A stretch of DNA of 64,000 bases from Platanthera guangdongensis (lineage: Eukaryota; Streptophyta; Magnoliopsida; Asparagales; Orchidaceae): positions 64,612,482 through 64,676,481 of the forward strand of contig CM077153.1 in NCBI GenBank assembly GCA_039583875.1, in the 5' to 3' direction. The notes beneath the pieces were generated by a model. That model was not told the DNA's origin. It did no database searches and worked only from the letters and a program-made list of their open reading frames with translations. The position numbers and the translations under genes are program-made. Of the stretch, positions 1-10,323 are shown in pieces; position 1 is the first letter of the stretch; each line of letters begins with the position of its first letter.

Positions 1-157
1 CACCATCATAATTTCCACCCCATCTCCTACTTCAATCCATTCTCCAATCCCTCCAATAACCACAGAAGAACTCTTCCATCCTCTACATCAATACCTTCAC
101 TTAGATATTGATTCATCCTCTCACATTCCATCTTTTAACCTTATAGATGATTCCTTT

Positions 158-421
158 ATGGATGATTCTCCCTCATCCCCTCATGAGCCACAATCTTCAT
201 CCACCTCATATCAACAACTACTTCAAGATATCATTGCACAACCATCCTTCACACCATCTATTTCCATTTCATTATCTTCCATTTCCACAATTCCCATTTC
301 TCAACCTTCATTTCCACCATCCACAAGCTCTCCACCAACATCTCCTGTTGCTCCACCTTCAACTACTACCTCTACTCAAGTCCATCTTGAGCATGTAGAT
401 CTTCCATCTTCCATGAGCTGA
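158..421 (+). CDS. Ser/Thr/Pro-rich reading frame of retroelement A (fragment)
   Basis: An 87-residue frame made almost entirely of Ser, Pro, Thr and Gln. It lies just upstream of, and in a different frame from, the long ORF that precedes the LTR at 2266. The same low-complexity composition continues across the junction, so this is probably the amino-terminal part of the same element-encoded protein, separated by a frameshift. No domain is recognisable. The element begins left of the window. Confidence 0.35.
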   Translation: MDDSPSSPHEPQSSSTSYQQLLQDIIAQPSFTPSISISLSSISTIPISQPSFPPSTSSPPTSPVAPPSTTTSTQVHLEHVDLPSSMS

Positions 422-444
422 TAGCTCCCAGACTATCACTCTTG

Positions 445-2118
445 ATGGAGGCCTCCTTGGCTCCCCTTCTCAAAATAGTTCAAGAACTGTCTGTCAGGCT
501 TTCTTCCATTATTCCTTCTCAGGCAATCCCTTCCTATGGGTGCCTTGATCCAGTTGTCACTGAATCTAGGCAGGGGGATATGCCTCATGAAGTGGAAAGA
601 TTGCCTGCTGCTACTGCTACTTCAGTTCAAGCTCAAGCGTCAATACCTCCAGTTGCAGTTATCACAGTGGACCTCAGGTCACTGTTATCAGATTTTGATT
701 CTATTTATTTCAGCTGTCTTCCAGAGCACACTGTAGTCCAGCAATCTGAGGATCTCTCTAAGGCTATTATGCCCATTCCCAGCTGTGACACCAGTATAAT
801 TAATTCTTTTATAAACTCCCTCTCTGTTGCTGCTCCTCCTGCTGTTACTGATGTTTCTGTTGCTCTTCCTGTTGCTGCTCCTACTGCTAATGTTGACGTT
901 TCTGCCAGTTCTGATATTGATGTTATTGAGGATATGCAGATGACAGAGGCATTTATTTTTGAGCCTACTGTTACTACTGCTAATGCTCCTTCTGAATCTG
1001 CTGCTGTAGCTTCTGTTTCTAAAATTGTTATTTCTGAAAGTTTTGTATTTGAATCTGCTGATGTAATTCCTTTTGCCAATATTGCTTCCACCCCTCTTCC
1101 CGCTGTTGCTACTGTTACTATTGCTGTTTCTGCTGTCTCTCCTGCTCAGTCACAACAACAAATAGATTATCTCAAAAAGATTGATGCAGTGTATGATAAC
1201 CCTCAAAGCTCAGACAGTGATCAGTTCAGGACTGATTCAGATGACTCATCTGCTACAATTGCAAGAAAAAGAAAAGCTAAAAGCAAAGCAATGAAGAGAG
1301 TTCCCCCATCAAAAGTGAAAGACACAAATGATATTCCTTACTACATACTGCATAGTTGCCCTATCACAGAACATTGGATGCAATATTCCAAAAATCAACT
1401 AAAGGCTATGAAGAAGAAGAGGAAATATGACAAAGGATCAACCCAGTTCAATCATCCTCCTCCTCCTCTTCCTTCACCAGGTGCAGGTGCAAGTGGAAGT
1501 TCTGCATTTCAACCCTCTGCCAGAAGCCAAAGCTCTTATCAACCTCAAGGTAGATCCCAATACAGAGGAAGCCAATCTAGAGGCTATCAGTCAAGAAGAG
1601 GAAATTACAGAGGACATCAAAGAGAATTCCAAGTTTATTCTAAAGGTTATTCCAGGCAACATCCATATTCAAGGGAAGGACAAGGTCCATCTGATACAAC
1701 CTCTGGTCCCTTTCCTTATAAACTGAAAGATTTAGTTTCTTCCAGAGCTCCTCCAGATAATCCCTCAAATAGATATGAGCCTCCAGTTTCATTTGAGGAT
1801 CCAGAAAACAATCCTACTTCATGGACAGCTAGGATGAAAGAATTGGCTGCTTTGGATCAGATCAAGAAAGCCAGAGAACAAGGCAAAGACACTTCCAGTA
1901 TAACTACTTTGTCAGATCAAAGGAAAAAGGAACTTGAAAGATATTCATCCAGTAAATTTTTTGATTCAGAAAGCTACATGAAGTTGCACCCTGAAGCTGT
2001 AGTGCCCAGGCCAAAGCAACAAACCTCTTTAGGTGCAGCTGATGATAGAAGATCTAAGAAGGAAGCTCTCAATCCAAACAGAGAAATAGTCCTTATAAAG
2101 AGCAAAGAGAAAGAGTAA
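445..2118 (+). CDS. 3'-proximal extra ORF of Sirevirus-like copia element A
   Basis: A frame of about 557 codons (ATG at 445, stop at 2116-2118) that ends 147 bp before an LTR start, the position of the env-like extra ORF in Sireviruses. Residues 1-250 are Ala/Val/Ser/Thr-rich. An acidic stretch follows, then a basic stretch with the motif PYYILH (near residue 300), an Arg/Gly/Gln-rich segment (about 340-420), and a conserved tail containing SYMKLHPEAVVPR. No transmembrane segment or envelope hallmark is visible, so the env-like label is positional only. The tail and the PYYILH block recur in the interrupted copy at 3877-4800, showing that the protein belongs to a repeat family. It is not a host gene. 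Confidence 0.6.
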   Translation: MEASLAPLLKIVQELSVRLSSIIPSQAIPSYGCLDPVVTESRQGDMPHEVERLPAATATSVQAQASIPPVAVITVDLRSLLSDFDSIYFSCLPEHTVVQQSEDLSKAIMPIPSCDTSIINSFINSLSVAAPPAVTDVSVALPVAAPTANVDVSASSDIDVIEDMQMTEAFIFEPTVTTANAPSESAAVASVSKIVISESFVFESADVIPFANIASTPLPAVATVTIAVSAVSPAQSQQQIDYLKKIDAVYDNPQSSDSDQFRTDSDDSSATIARKRKAKSKAMKRVPPSKVKDTNDIPYYILHSCPITEHWMQYSKNQLKAMKKKRKYDKGSTQFNHPPPPLPSPGAGASGSSAFQPSARSQSSYQPQGRSQYRGSQSRGYQSRRGNYRGHQREFQVYSKGYSRQHPYSREGQGPSDTTSGPFPYKLKDLVSSRAPPDNPSNRYEPPVSFEDPENNPTSWTARMKELAALDQIKKAREQGKDTSSITTLSDQRKKELERYSSSKFFDSESYMKLHPEAVVPRPKQQTSLGAADDRRSKKEALNPNREIVLIKSKEKE

Positions 2119-2250
2119 TTCTGTAAGGCGACAGTTATTTTATTTTCTGAACTATCTGAGATAATATCTGTGATTTTGAAATGTTTTGTTGTTGTATTTC
2201 TGCTTTGAATGTTTTTAATTTTCCAATATCTGTAAATAGTAATCCTAACC

Positions 2251-2265
2251 CAAATAGCGGGAGAT
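2251..2265 (+). other. Polypurine tract of element A
   Basis: The purine-rich stretch CAAATAGCGGGAGAT lies immediately 5' of the TGTTGG start of the LTR. The second element has the equivalent CAAATAGGGGAAGAT before its LTR at 4891. These prime plus-strand DNA synthesis in LTR retrotransposons. Confidence 0.65.
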
Positions 2266-2439
2266 TGTTGGAACACCCTATTACTGATTTGGGCAAGGAT
2301 CACTATGTCTCTTAGGAAACCTATTTTGACCTCATTGTATAGATCTAAAGGTCAATTAGAATTGAGTCTAAGGGTTAGTAGTTAGGTTTGGAAGCTGCCC
2401 TCAAGACCAGGTTTTTTTTAGTACTGAAGACTAAGTCAT

Positions 2440-2720
2440 TTCGTCGAGCTCAGTATGACGAATCGTCAAACTCCATTCGACGATCATTGAGCTCACTTCG
2501 ACGAATCGTCGAACTCCATTCGACGATCTCTGAGCTCAACTTCAACGAGTCGTCGGACTCCATTCGACGATCTTCGAGCTCAGATCGACGATCTTGACTC
2601 CAGTTTGATTCTCTATCTCTGAGCTCAGTTCAACGATAGTTGAGCTTAGATCGACGATCTCTGTTTCTGTCTAAGTCCAGGCTCTGAGCTCAGTTCAATG
2701 ATAGTGGAGCTCAGTTCGAC
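2440..2720 (+). repeat. Cluster of TCGACGA / GAGCTC motifs in LTR A
   Basis: More than a dozen short, partly palindromic motifs (CGACGA, TCGTCGA, GAGCTC) are packed into about 280 bp in the upstream half of the LTR. The same motif set recurs at 5095-5410 in LTR B although the intervening bases have diverged. Sireviruses are known for multi-copy palindromic motifs upstream of the LTR core promoter, so a promoter role is plausible but inferred. Confidence 0.6.
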
Positions 2721-3348
2721 GTTTTTCTGAAGAGTTAGACGATTTTCAAGATTCAAATTCATAACAGTTGTGGAATTATTGTCAGCATTTAATTCAGAGA
2801 TCTTGTAGCCGTTTTTAATTATTCTGGAGCAAGTTTCAAGGAATATTTTATTGGACTTTCCTCCAGAAGACAAATACAATTAAGGAAGTAATTAATGACA
2901 GGCTAACGGCTATATTGGACAGTGGATCATTCCTATTCAGATCAAAGGAATAAAAGATCAGCTTTTTCATTCCTGCTGTAGAACATAGAATAATTCTCTG
3001 CAACAATAAGAATAACAGCTCTTACAACAACAATCACACAAGAGAAAGAAAGAGAGTTGCAGACATTCTTAGTCTAAAAATTCATACAAGAACACCATCA
3101 CAAAAGGAGATCAACTAACTGAAACTTTCAGATCTCTTTTGACTCAAGTGTTCAAAGGTCATCATCATTCAAGACTCCAGACACCTCATATTTCAGTTGT
3201 TGCTGAAATCATCTTTTGTTGGAGATCAAATCATTTGAAGGCCTATCACCCTACTGCAAAGCTTCACTTCCTGAACAACTACAGATCTCAGGGGGAGCTT
3301 TGACAACATCCACAATCTTCTCTCTGATTGTTGACAGAGAAGATCTTC

Positions 3349-3352
<4 letters not shown>

Positions 3353-3392
<40 letters not shown>
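3353..3392. repeat. (CT)n microsatellite
   Basis: An uninterrupted dinucleotide CT run of about 20 units inside LTR A. Confidence 0.95.
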
Positions 3393-3395
<3 letters not shown>

Positions 3396-3840
3396 GTAAA
3401 GGGTTTTTCAAACTCCCTTCAAAAGTTTGTGATTGATTTCTGAGACCTTATCAAAACTCAGTGGTGGCAAGACACCTGATCAAAAAATCTGGTTTGGTTT
3501 TTGAGCACCTTATCAAAAGCTCATTGGTGACCAGGACACCTGATCAACTCATCCTGCAGTGGATTCCTACCTAGGGTGGTAGAAGAGTGGATGTACCCAG
3601 GTTGATTGGGGAACCACTATAGCTCCTTGTGTCATCTGGTTGCATATCTTTCTTTTGTTTCTGGCTGTGGATTGTGATTGCTTTGTGATTATTCTGTGTT
3701 TAGATTTACTTTATAGTATTTGCTTCCCTGTTCACTTAGGAATACAACAACAGTTGTAAAAAAATTTTAGCAAGCACCATACTCTATTCACCCCCCCCCC
3801 CCTCTAGAGTATATCAGATCTAACTTGCACTTTCACAAGT

Positions 3841-4800
3841 ATACAACCACAGGCTCATCCAGTACTCTCTGTTGAAATGCTTAAACAGATTAATGCCTTT
3901 TATGATAATCCTGCCAATGAATCTGATGATGATGATTATGAGTCAGATGACTCAGAATATTCTAGTTCTAAAAAGAGAAAACTCAAGAAGAAGGTTCCAC
4001 CCAGGGCTGCTCCTAAACCCTGTCCTACTGCAGACACTCCTTACTACATTCTGCACAACATTACTTTCACTCCAGACATTCCTCACTGCATGAGGTATTC
4101 AAAGAATGAGATGAAAGCGAGGATGAAGAGCAGGAGATACTCTCCACAACCATAATTTAGGAGAGGTCCTCCTCCTCCTGCAGCAGGATCAACAGTAAAT
4201 ATCTCTCAAGTTCAAAGGTCAACAACTTCTTATCATTCCAAACCATCTTACAGCAACAGACAACAACACATCTCCCAAAGCAGCAAACAACAACAACATA
4301 AGAGGCAAAGCATTCAACAACAGATATCTGAAGAAAGTCAGCAAGAAAAATTAAATCCAGAAAGGTCACTATCTTCAGTATAAGATCCAGAAATGGATCC
4401 TAATTTTAGAATGGCCAGGTTTAATGAGCTGATTGCTCTCTCTCAGATAAGGAAGGCTAGGGAAGAAGAAAAAGATTCCTCTCAATTTTCTACCATGTTA
4501 TCTTATAGGAAAAAGGAATTTGACAAATATCAGGTAAAAGATCTTTTCAATGTTGATACTTATATGAATTTTCATCCAGAAGCAGTAGTGCCCAGAGCTA
4601 CATCTGTGAAGATTCTTGGTGATCAAGATATGAAGATGACTCAACAACAAGCTGCTGATCCAAAAAGAAAGATGATTTTCACAAAACCTGCTCCTTCTTC
4701 AGATGCCTCAAAGAAACAAATCATAATCTTCTGCTTTTGCATTTTTGAACTTTATTATTATTGTATATATTCACAAGACACATTTGTTCATATTTGCTGA
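3841..4800 (+). pseudogene. Interrupted extra ORF of Sirevirus-like element B
   Basis: This is the 3' part of an ORF homologous to 445-2118: it has the PYYILHN block, then KAREE and FHPEAVVPR blocks in the same order. Its upstream part was cut off by the insertion of element A at 3836. One continuous frame (phase of 3877) is broken by TAA stops at 4153-4155 and 4381-4383, so it cannot make a full protein. It is followed by the polypurine tract at 4876-4890 and the LTR at 4891. Confidence 0.65.
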
Positions 4801-4890
4801 ATGTTTTATAATTCTGTCAGATATTTTTATTACTTTGTGATTTTCTTTATTTTTATTTTGTATAGTGACCTCATCCAAATAGGGGAAGAT

Positions 4891-6427
4891 TGTTGGAACT
4901 CATCTTGTGATTTGGGCTAGTTTCCTATTAGGTTTGATGACCCAACATGTATAGTCTAGGGTCATAAGTTAGTTTCAGGGTCAAGGTCAGTCACATTAGG
5001 TTAGATTGTTGAATACCTACCTTCAGAAGACTTCATAGATAGAAGACTATAGAGACAAGACAGTTTTAAAGATTACAAAAAAAGGAGTTCGAAGATAGCT
5101 GAACTAAGCTCGACGATCGTCGATCTCAGAGTTCCTTCTCGGAGTTGAGCTCGACGAAAATCCAGCTGAGATTGACAAACTGTGAGCTTATATTAGAATC
5201 TCAGCTCGACAAAGTGCCTTATCAGTTCGACGAACTTGGAGCTCAGATTGGCAAGTATATTTTCTGTTCGACGATCTTAGAGCTCAGCTCGACGAACGAG
5301 AATTATCAGTTCGACAAACTTGGAGCTCAGGTCGACAAAATCTTTACTGAGTTTGACTAACTCTTTCTAGGTTCTGTACGACTAATCTTCTCTGCAGTTT
5401 CTCAGATCGACAAAAACAGTTTAATTTTAAATACTAAGACAGTCATACTCTGTTAATTAATGGTCAATATTCTTAAGAATATAACCATTTCCTGGCAGCA
5501 TTAATTATGGTTTCACAGAGTTATTACTCTACTTTATTTATTGAAACAGTTGGGGAAATACATTCAAGACAAAAATCATCCGTTCCAATTCCCAGAAAAT
5601 ATACAGAAGATTTCAAGGAATTTGAAATCCAAATGTGCAATCAATATATAAAGAAAATTTTCAGAAGATTGTCATAGGTCAAGGAATGAGAAGAAAGAGA
5701 AAATCTGAAAATAGAGAACAAGAGATAGAGAAAAAGAAACATCTTGTTCATCATATTCTTCAAGCTTTTCTTCCAACAACACACATTAAATCTGAGACAC
5801 AAAAAGTTCAATCTCTCAGAATCATTCACTTGAAGAAAAAGTTTTCATCTTTGAAGGCCTACACCCTGAAGCAAAGTTTCCTCTACTGATCAGATTTCTA
5901 TAACTCAGGGGGAGCTTTGACACCATCAACAAATCCACTAGTCTTTTCAGAGATTTGAGATAGAGAAGAAAAACATCTTTTATTTTCTTTCACTATGTAC
6001 AGGGTTATAACTCCCTTCAAAAGTTAAACTCATTGGTTCTCAAGTCTCCTAATCAAAAGACTTAGTTTGGTTTTTGAGCACCTGATCAAAAGCTAAAAAG
6101 GTTGCTAGATCTCCCTTAGAAAATAAATCTTGTGGTGACAGTGCACCTGATCAAAAACCTGTGATAGCAGGGCACCTGATCAAAAACTTATAGTGGATTC
6201 CTACCAGGGTGGTAGAAAAATGGATGTACCCAGTTTTATTGAGAAACCACTATAAACTCCTTGTGTCGTCTGGTTGTGCTTTACTTTTTTATTTTCTGTG
6301 CTGTGATACTTCTTTTATTTGTTTATATATATGTATCACCTATTTTAATCCGCTGTAAAAACAAAGTTAAATTTTAAAATACTCTATTCACCCCCCTAGA
6401 GTTAGTTAGATCAATCTCACACTTTCA
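4891..6427 (+). repeat. 3' LTR of Sirevirus-like copia element B
   Basis: About 1537 bp from TGTTGGAACTC to CACACTTTCA, preceded by polypurine tract CAAATAGGGGAAGAT. It has the same architecture as LTR A but is clearly diverged, so A and B are different family members and B is the older, host element. Only the 3' end of B is present; its 5' part should lie left of the window beyond element A. Confidence 0.75.
5095..5410 (+). repeat. Cluster of TCGACGA / GAGCTC motifs in LTR B
   Basis: Repeated copies of GAGCTCAG, TTCGACGA and TCGACAAA spaced 15-30 bp apart, equivalent in position to the cluster at 2440-2720. Conservation of motifs against diverged spacers suggests a regulatory role. Confidence 0.55.
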
Positions 6428-7503
6428 CTTTGGATCAAGACACAAACATGAAAACTAGACTGGTACACAAAATCTATATAAACATGAATACTTCAATGGA
6501 TTTCAAGAGCAGTATACAAACAATATGCTTCCAAATAGTCATGCAACATGGGAGCTTATATCATAATTTTTTTGTTTCATATTATGGTCTATCTGGGAAG
6601 AATGACAATTCTTTAAACAATATCCATATGCTAAAATTTGGGAACTTCATCCCATGAAAGAAGCATCTATACACCGTAAAAAAATATTTTCAAAGGAGTT
6701 TTGTGAAGAGGTTCATCACTTTTTGCTGCAATAATATTTTTTTGAAAAATCAATTTTTTTGGAAAAAAAACTCTTTTCAAGAAATCCCAACCCCTTGGAA
6801 GTTGGAACACATTAAGCTAAGAAAAATATAACAAGCTTTGCAATATAGATGCAGATTGCTTTTATAACACTAGATTTCAAAAAAAAAGTATTGAAACAAT
6901 AATTCAATATAAGCATCATATATGAGTTTATTTTTGTAAAATTCAAATTCTTCATCTACATTTTCGGCAGAAAAAGTGATACTTTGACATGAGTCAAAAG
7001 AGTGCCCGGTATCTTTGTGGTCTTGCAGAGGTTGCAAAGCGTCATTAAAAGGTTGGCTAATTGGGGAAAAGTAGAGTGAACTATTGGCAAAATTTGCATA
7101 ATTATCTCATAGTTTTTTAAACCAATTTTGTTGGGGGCAAGTTAAATTAAATGGACAATAATAGTTATCCTTGTCCGAGATAATCAGTGAAATACCCGAG
7201 CTTCACATTGTTGTGAGGAGGATCTTTAGTTGCTAGAGGAGGAGAGTAAGGAAGTGAGTTGTAGCCAAAAAATTTTCTCACTCAGGGTTGCATTCAAAAA
7301 GGAATAGTTGTTGGAGGAGGAGAGTAAGGATGAACTCAGAGAACACTCAAAGAGTAAACTTAAGTTCTTTATTTCCCGATGCCATCATACATAACCAGAG
7401 GTTTCCTTCTAAAGGCCTCCTTTATAATTACATATCATAATTAAAAAAATAGTTGTATAATGATGGATAATTTTTTTTAATGTAAAGATAAGTTACTTTT
7501 TAA
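6428..7503. other. AT-rich intergenic sequence without recognised feature
   Basis: No domain-bearing reading frame, terminal repeat or RNA gene was seen. It contains poly-T/poly-A runs and a short duplicated phrase 'ggaggagagtaagga' (about 7238 and 7314). It is presumably the flank into which element B inserted, plus decayed repeats. Confidence 0.5.
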
Positions 7504-8069
7504 CAAGGTTTTGAAAACCGGACCGGACATTGAACCGGCGGAGAGAAAGGTTCAAGGTTGAACCGGTCCAACCGGGGTCGAACCGTTATATATATATATA
7601 TATCTTTACCACTATAAAAAAAGTATAAATTTATGAGTTCGAAATTATAATAGTCGTCTGATCATGACTCAAACCACACCCTCTCTGCACATTTTATTAG
7701 ATCTTCTAAACCTACTACTAGGGTATCCTTAATCTATGTAAAATTTTAATTTTGCCCCTACATAGCACAAAATTAAACAATGCTTCGAGAGTACCGGGCA
7801 TGTAACAGGTTAAGCCACAACCCACGTGTGTATAGTCCGCCTGCAATTGTCAAATCAGCTCTGCACAGCTACCCAGCACAATCATTTTAAAGTAGAAGAA
7901 ACATACTTCAGTAGCCGATGTGGTACAAAAAAAAATGCTGGTGAATAGTTGTGTGAACACTGAGTTGACGGATTAACAATTAATTAAAAGAAAACGGCGG
8001 GTTAACAACTAATTATAGTAAAACAGTGAATTGGCGGATTTTTAACTAGGGATTGTCCATGTGATCATA

Positions 8070-8186
8070 CACAATTATTTATCCGCCTAATTTTTTAAAA
8101 CAGTGAATTGGCGGAAGCATTTCATACAACAGTGAATTGGCGGAAGCATTTCATACACAATTATTTATCCGCCTAATTTTTTAAAA
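8070..8186. repeat. Short direct repeat with 'cagtgaattggcgga' units
   Basis: The block 'cacaattatttatccgcctaa' occurs at about 8070 and 8156. Between the copies 'acagtgaattggcgga' is repeated in tandem, with a third copy near 8022. It looks like local replication slippage inside the hAT-type element. Confidence 0.7.
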
Positions 8187-8237
8187 AATGTTTAATTATT
8201 TTATTACTTTTAAAATGTTTATTTTAAATTTATAAGA

Positions 8238-8409
8238 AATGTCGGGGGCTCGCGCCCCCGGAGCCCTTCGTCGTAGGCCGGGCACTGTCGCGCGGGGTCG
8301 TAGGACCGGGGTGGCGGGCAAAGCCCGCTGGGGAGCGGGCAAAGCCCCCCGTCGCCGGCCGGGTACTGTGGAGCGTGGTCATCGGGCCGGAGGCCCGTGC
8401 CTGTCACTC
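8238..8409. repeat. GC-rich hairpin island
   Basis: About 170 bp of very GC-rich sequence in AT-rich surroundings. It contains perfect short palindromes such as CGGGGGCTCGCGCCCCCG and two AGCGGGCAAAGCCC(G/C) type stems. It is open on both strands only because of base composition; no protein is supported. It directly abuts the (TA)n run. Confidence 0.6.
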
Positions 8410-8525
<116 letters not shown>

Positions 8526-8855
8526 ATAAATTTTAGGTTCAAGATCGAACATAAAAATGTATGAAATTTTTTATATAAGGTCGGACGTTCAAGAACGACG
8601 GTTCATAACCACAATGTTGATGACCGCCACCTGCGTGCCAAATGAAACGTAAATTTTATTTGAATGATATATGTATCATGTATGTATATATTAAAAAATA
8701 TAAACTTTAATTTTTAAAACATAATTTAATATGTTAATATAATAATATATCTAACAAAATCAGTAATTAATATTTATATAGATATGTATATTAAACTGGT
8801 TATGGTTAATATTGATATGTATATAATATATTACCAAATAAAAGCAAACGAACCA

Positions 8856-8926
8856 AATGGCCAGGTGGTTTGCAATTAAACTAATCTTGTAATGGTGGGG
8901 GATTCAAAACCCCCTGCCTACATTTT
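8856..8926 (+). other. tRNA-like segment with pol III box A/box B (SINE-head candidate)
   Basis: TGGCCAGGTGGT resembles the tRNA box A, and GGGATTCAAAACCCC about 40 bp downstream resembles box B with its T-arm. A T6 run follows. The segment does not fold into a full tRNA cloverleaf by inspection. It sits in the hAT-type element and may be a SINE head or a tRNA pseudogene picked up by it. Confidence 0.35.
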
Positions 8927-9133
8927 TTCTAATATTTTATAGCGGGCGGGCCAAAGGCCCGGTTCTGAGAAACCGCGCCCGGTTCCCGGCCCACTGATCC
9001 GCCCGCCCGGTTCCGCGGTTCTTGAGCGGTTCTTGGAGGGTGCGGTTTGCTTATCTGGACCGGACCGGCTGGGTCCCCGGTCCGCGGTTCGACCGGTCCG
9101 ACCGGCCGGTCCGGTCCGATTTTTAAAAGCTTG

Positions 9134-9689
9134 CTTTTTAATGTAAAGATGCAAGTGGCCTTAAAGTGTCCATTATAATGGCTAATTTTTTTAAAAGATG
9201 CCAGTGGCCATAAAGTCGCGATAATATAAAAAACGAGCACATTTCACCCTGGAAAGATGCTTACTGGTGGTGGATACAGTCAGCTGTACTGCTGACCGAT
9301 ATTGTCATCTTTCTTCATTCAGATAGGGTAGATGGTGGAGTTGTTTCCATGTTGCTAATTTAGACAGTTTTTGCAAGCATCTCGCTGGTGGAGAATTATT
9401 GTCCTTTCGCACTATTGGTGGCGTGTAATAAAAGTTTTGTTGAAGCAGTTTTTGGTTGTTATTGATTTTGAGAAGTACTGCTGGTGGATGAGTGATTTGA
9501 GGTGTCCCATCTACTTATTTCTCAGATTCCTTTTGAAAAAACCATGCATCAGATATTTTGTCAAAAATATTGCTACAGTACTTTTTGCTACAATACTCGA
9601 GCTTTAAGTGTGGATGCTATTTTCGCAGATGGTATCAAATGACTTTGAGGAAGAATAATCAATCCATTCTATGGAATTGTCCCATCTTA
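9134..9689. other. Intergenic, no recognised feature
   Basis: Right flank of the hAT-type element. 'ccagtggcc(a/t)taaagt' phrases are repeated at about 9150 and 9200, and 'ctggtgg' words recur. No gene is supported. Confidence 0.5.
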
Positions 9690-9901
9690 GGCTGTGTTTG
9701 ACGCGGCTTATTACGGATTATTTGCTTTTGTGAGATTGAACAAAAATGTCATAGTCATATCAAAATTTTATGCCCCAAACTAGTTTTTTTCTTGTAATGG
9801 TGGTAACATTTGTCATACCAAACATACATTCTATGACAATGACGTTTTTGTTCAACCTCACCGGAACAAATAAGTTGTGATAAGCCGCATCAAACACAAC
9901 C
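9690..9901. mobile_element. Tourist-like MITE (PIF/Harbinger), TSD TTA
   Basis: A 212-bp element with about 70-bp terminal inverted repeats. The left end GGCTGTGTTTGACGCGGC matches the reverse complement of the right end, GGTTGTGTTTGATGCGGC. The trinucleotide TTA is duplicated at 9687-9689 and 9902-9904. The GG...TGTTTG start, the 3-bp TTA duplication and the lack of coding capacity identify it as a Tourist MITE. Confidence 0.88.
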
Positions 9902-9904
9902 TTA

Positions 9905-10323
9905 GTGAGCTTGTATCCATGTTCACCAATTTTGTTGGTGTTACGACACTCTTTTTCTTGCATATCTCAAAATTGGAAAGTCTTTCGGCGAGCAATTTCA
10001 TTATCTCAATGAAATTTCGTTTCCCACCATGATTACATTCATATAACAAATTAATAAGTAAATGAAAATCATAATACTATAATATTTGATGTGAATGAAA
10101 TAAGTGAATTTTGAAATGATACAGTTTGAAGGTCATCGCCTTAATCCTTGTTCATGTATTTAGGGTTGTGATCCTGCTTTCGAAGTGTCTATCATAGTTG
10201 TTAGAGTCGAATTATTGTTAGTGATTTGTATCATTGTTTTTTCATGGCCTGCACATTTCAAAGGTAATTTAGACCAATATAATATAAATGTATGCCAACC
10301 AATAGGGTTGATAAGATCAGTGG
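9905..10323. other. Intergenic, no recognised feature
   Basis: Unassigned sequence between the MITE and the LTR element. It ends in AGTGG (10319-10323), the left target-site duplication of the element at 10324-19280. Confidence 0.5.

Larger units (their letters stand above)
2266..3835 (+). repeat. 3' LTR of Sirevirus-like copia element A
   Basis: About 1570 bp starting TGTTGGAACACCC after a polypurine tract and ending CACTTTCA. It is recognisable as an LTR by comparison with the related LTR at 4891-6427: same start, same end, and shared blocks such as the GGGGGAGCTTTGACA segment, the 'caccTgatcaaaa' repeats, and the phrase around 'gtggattcctacc...gtggta'. It contains a TCGACGA/GAGCTC motif cluster and a (CT)n tract. 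The sequence after 3835 resumes element B, so A is inserted in B. The right flank is CAAGT; the matching left flank is outside the window. Confidence 0.75.

Noticed and set aside
705..1091. 128-codon minus-strand frame
   Set aside because: Shadow of the Ala/Val/Thr-rich sense ORF 445-2118; no motif of its own.
9234..9660. Repeated 'ctggtgg' words suggesting a minisatellite
   Set aside because: Spacing is irregular and units do not align.
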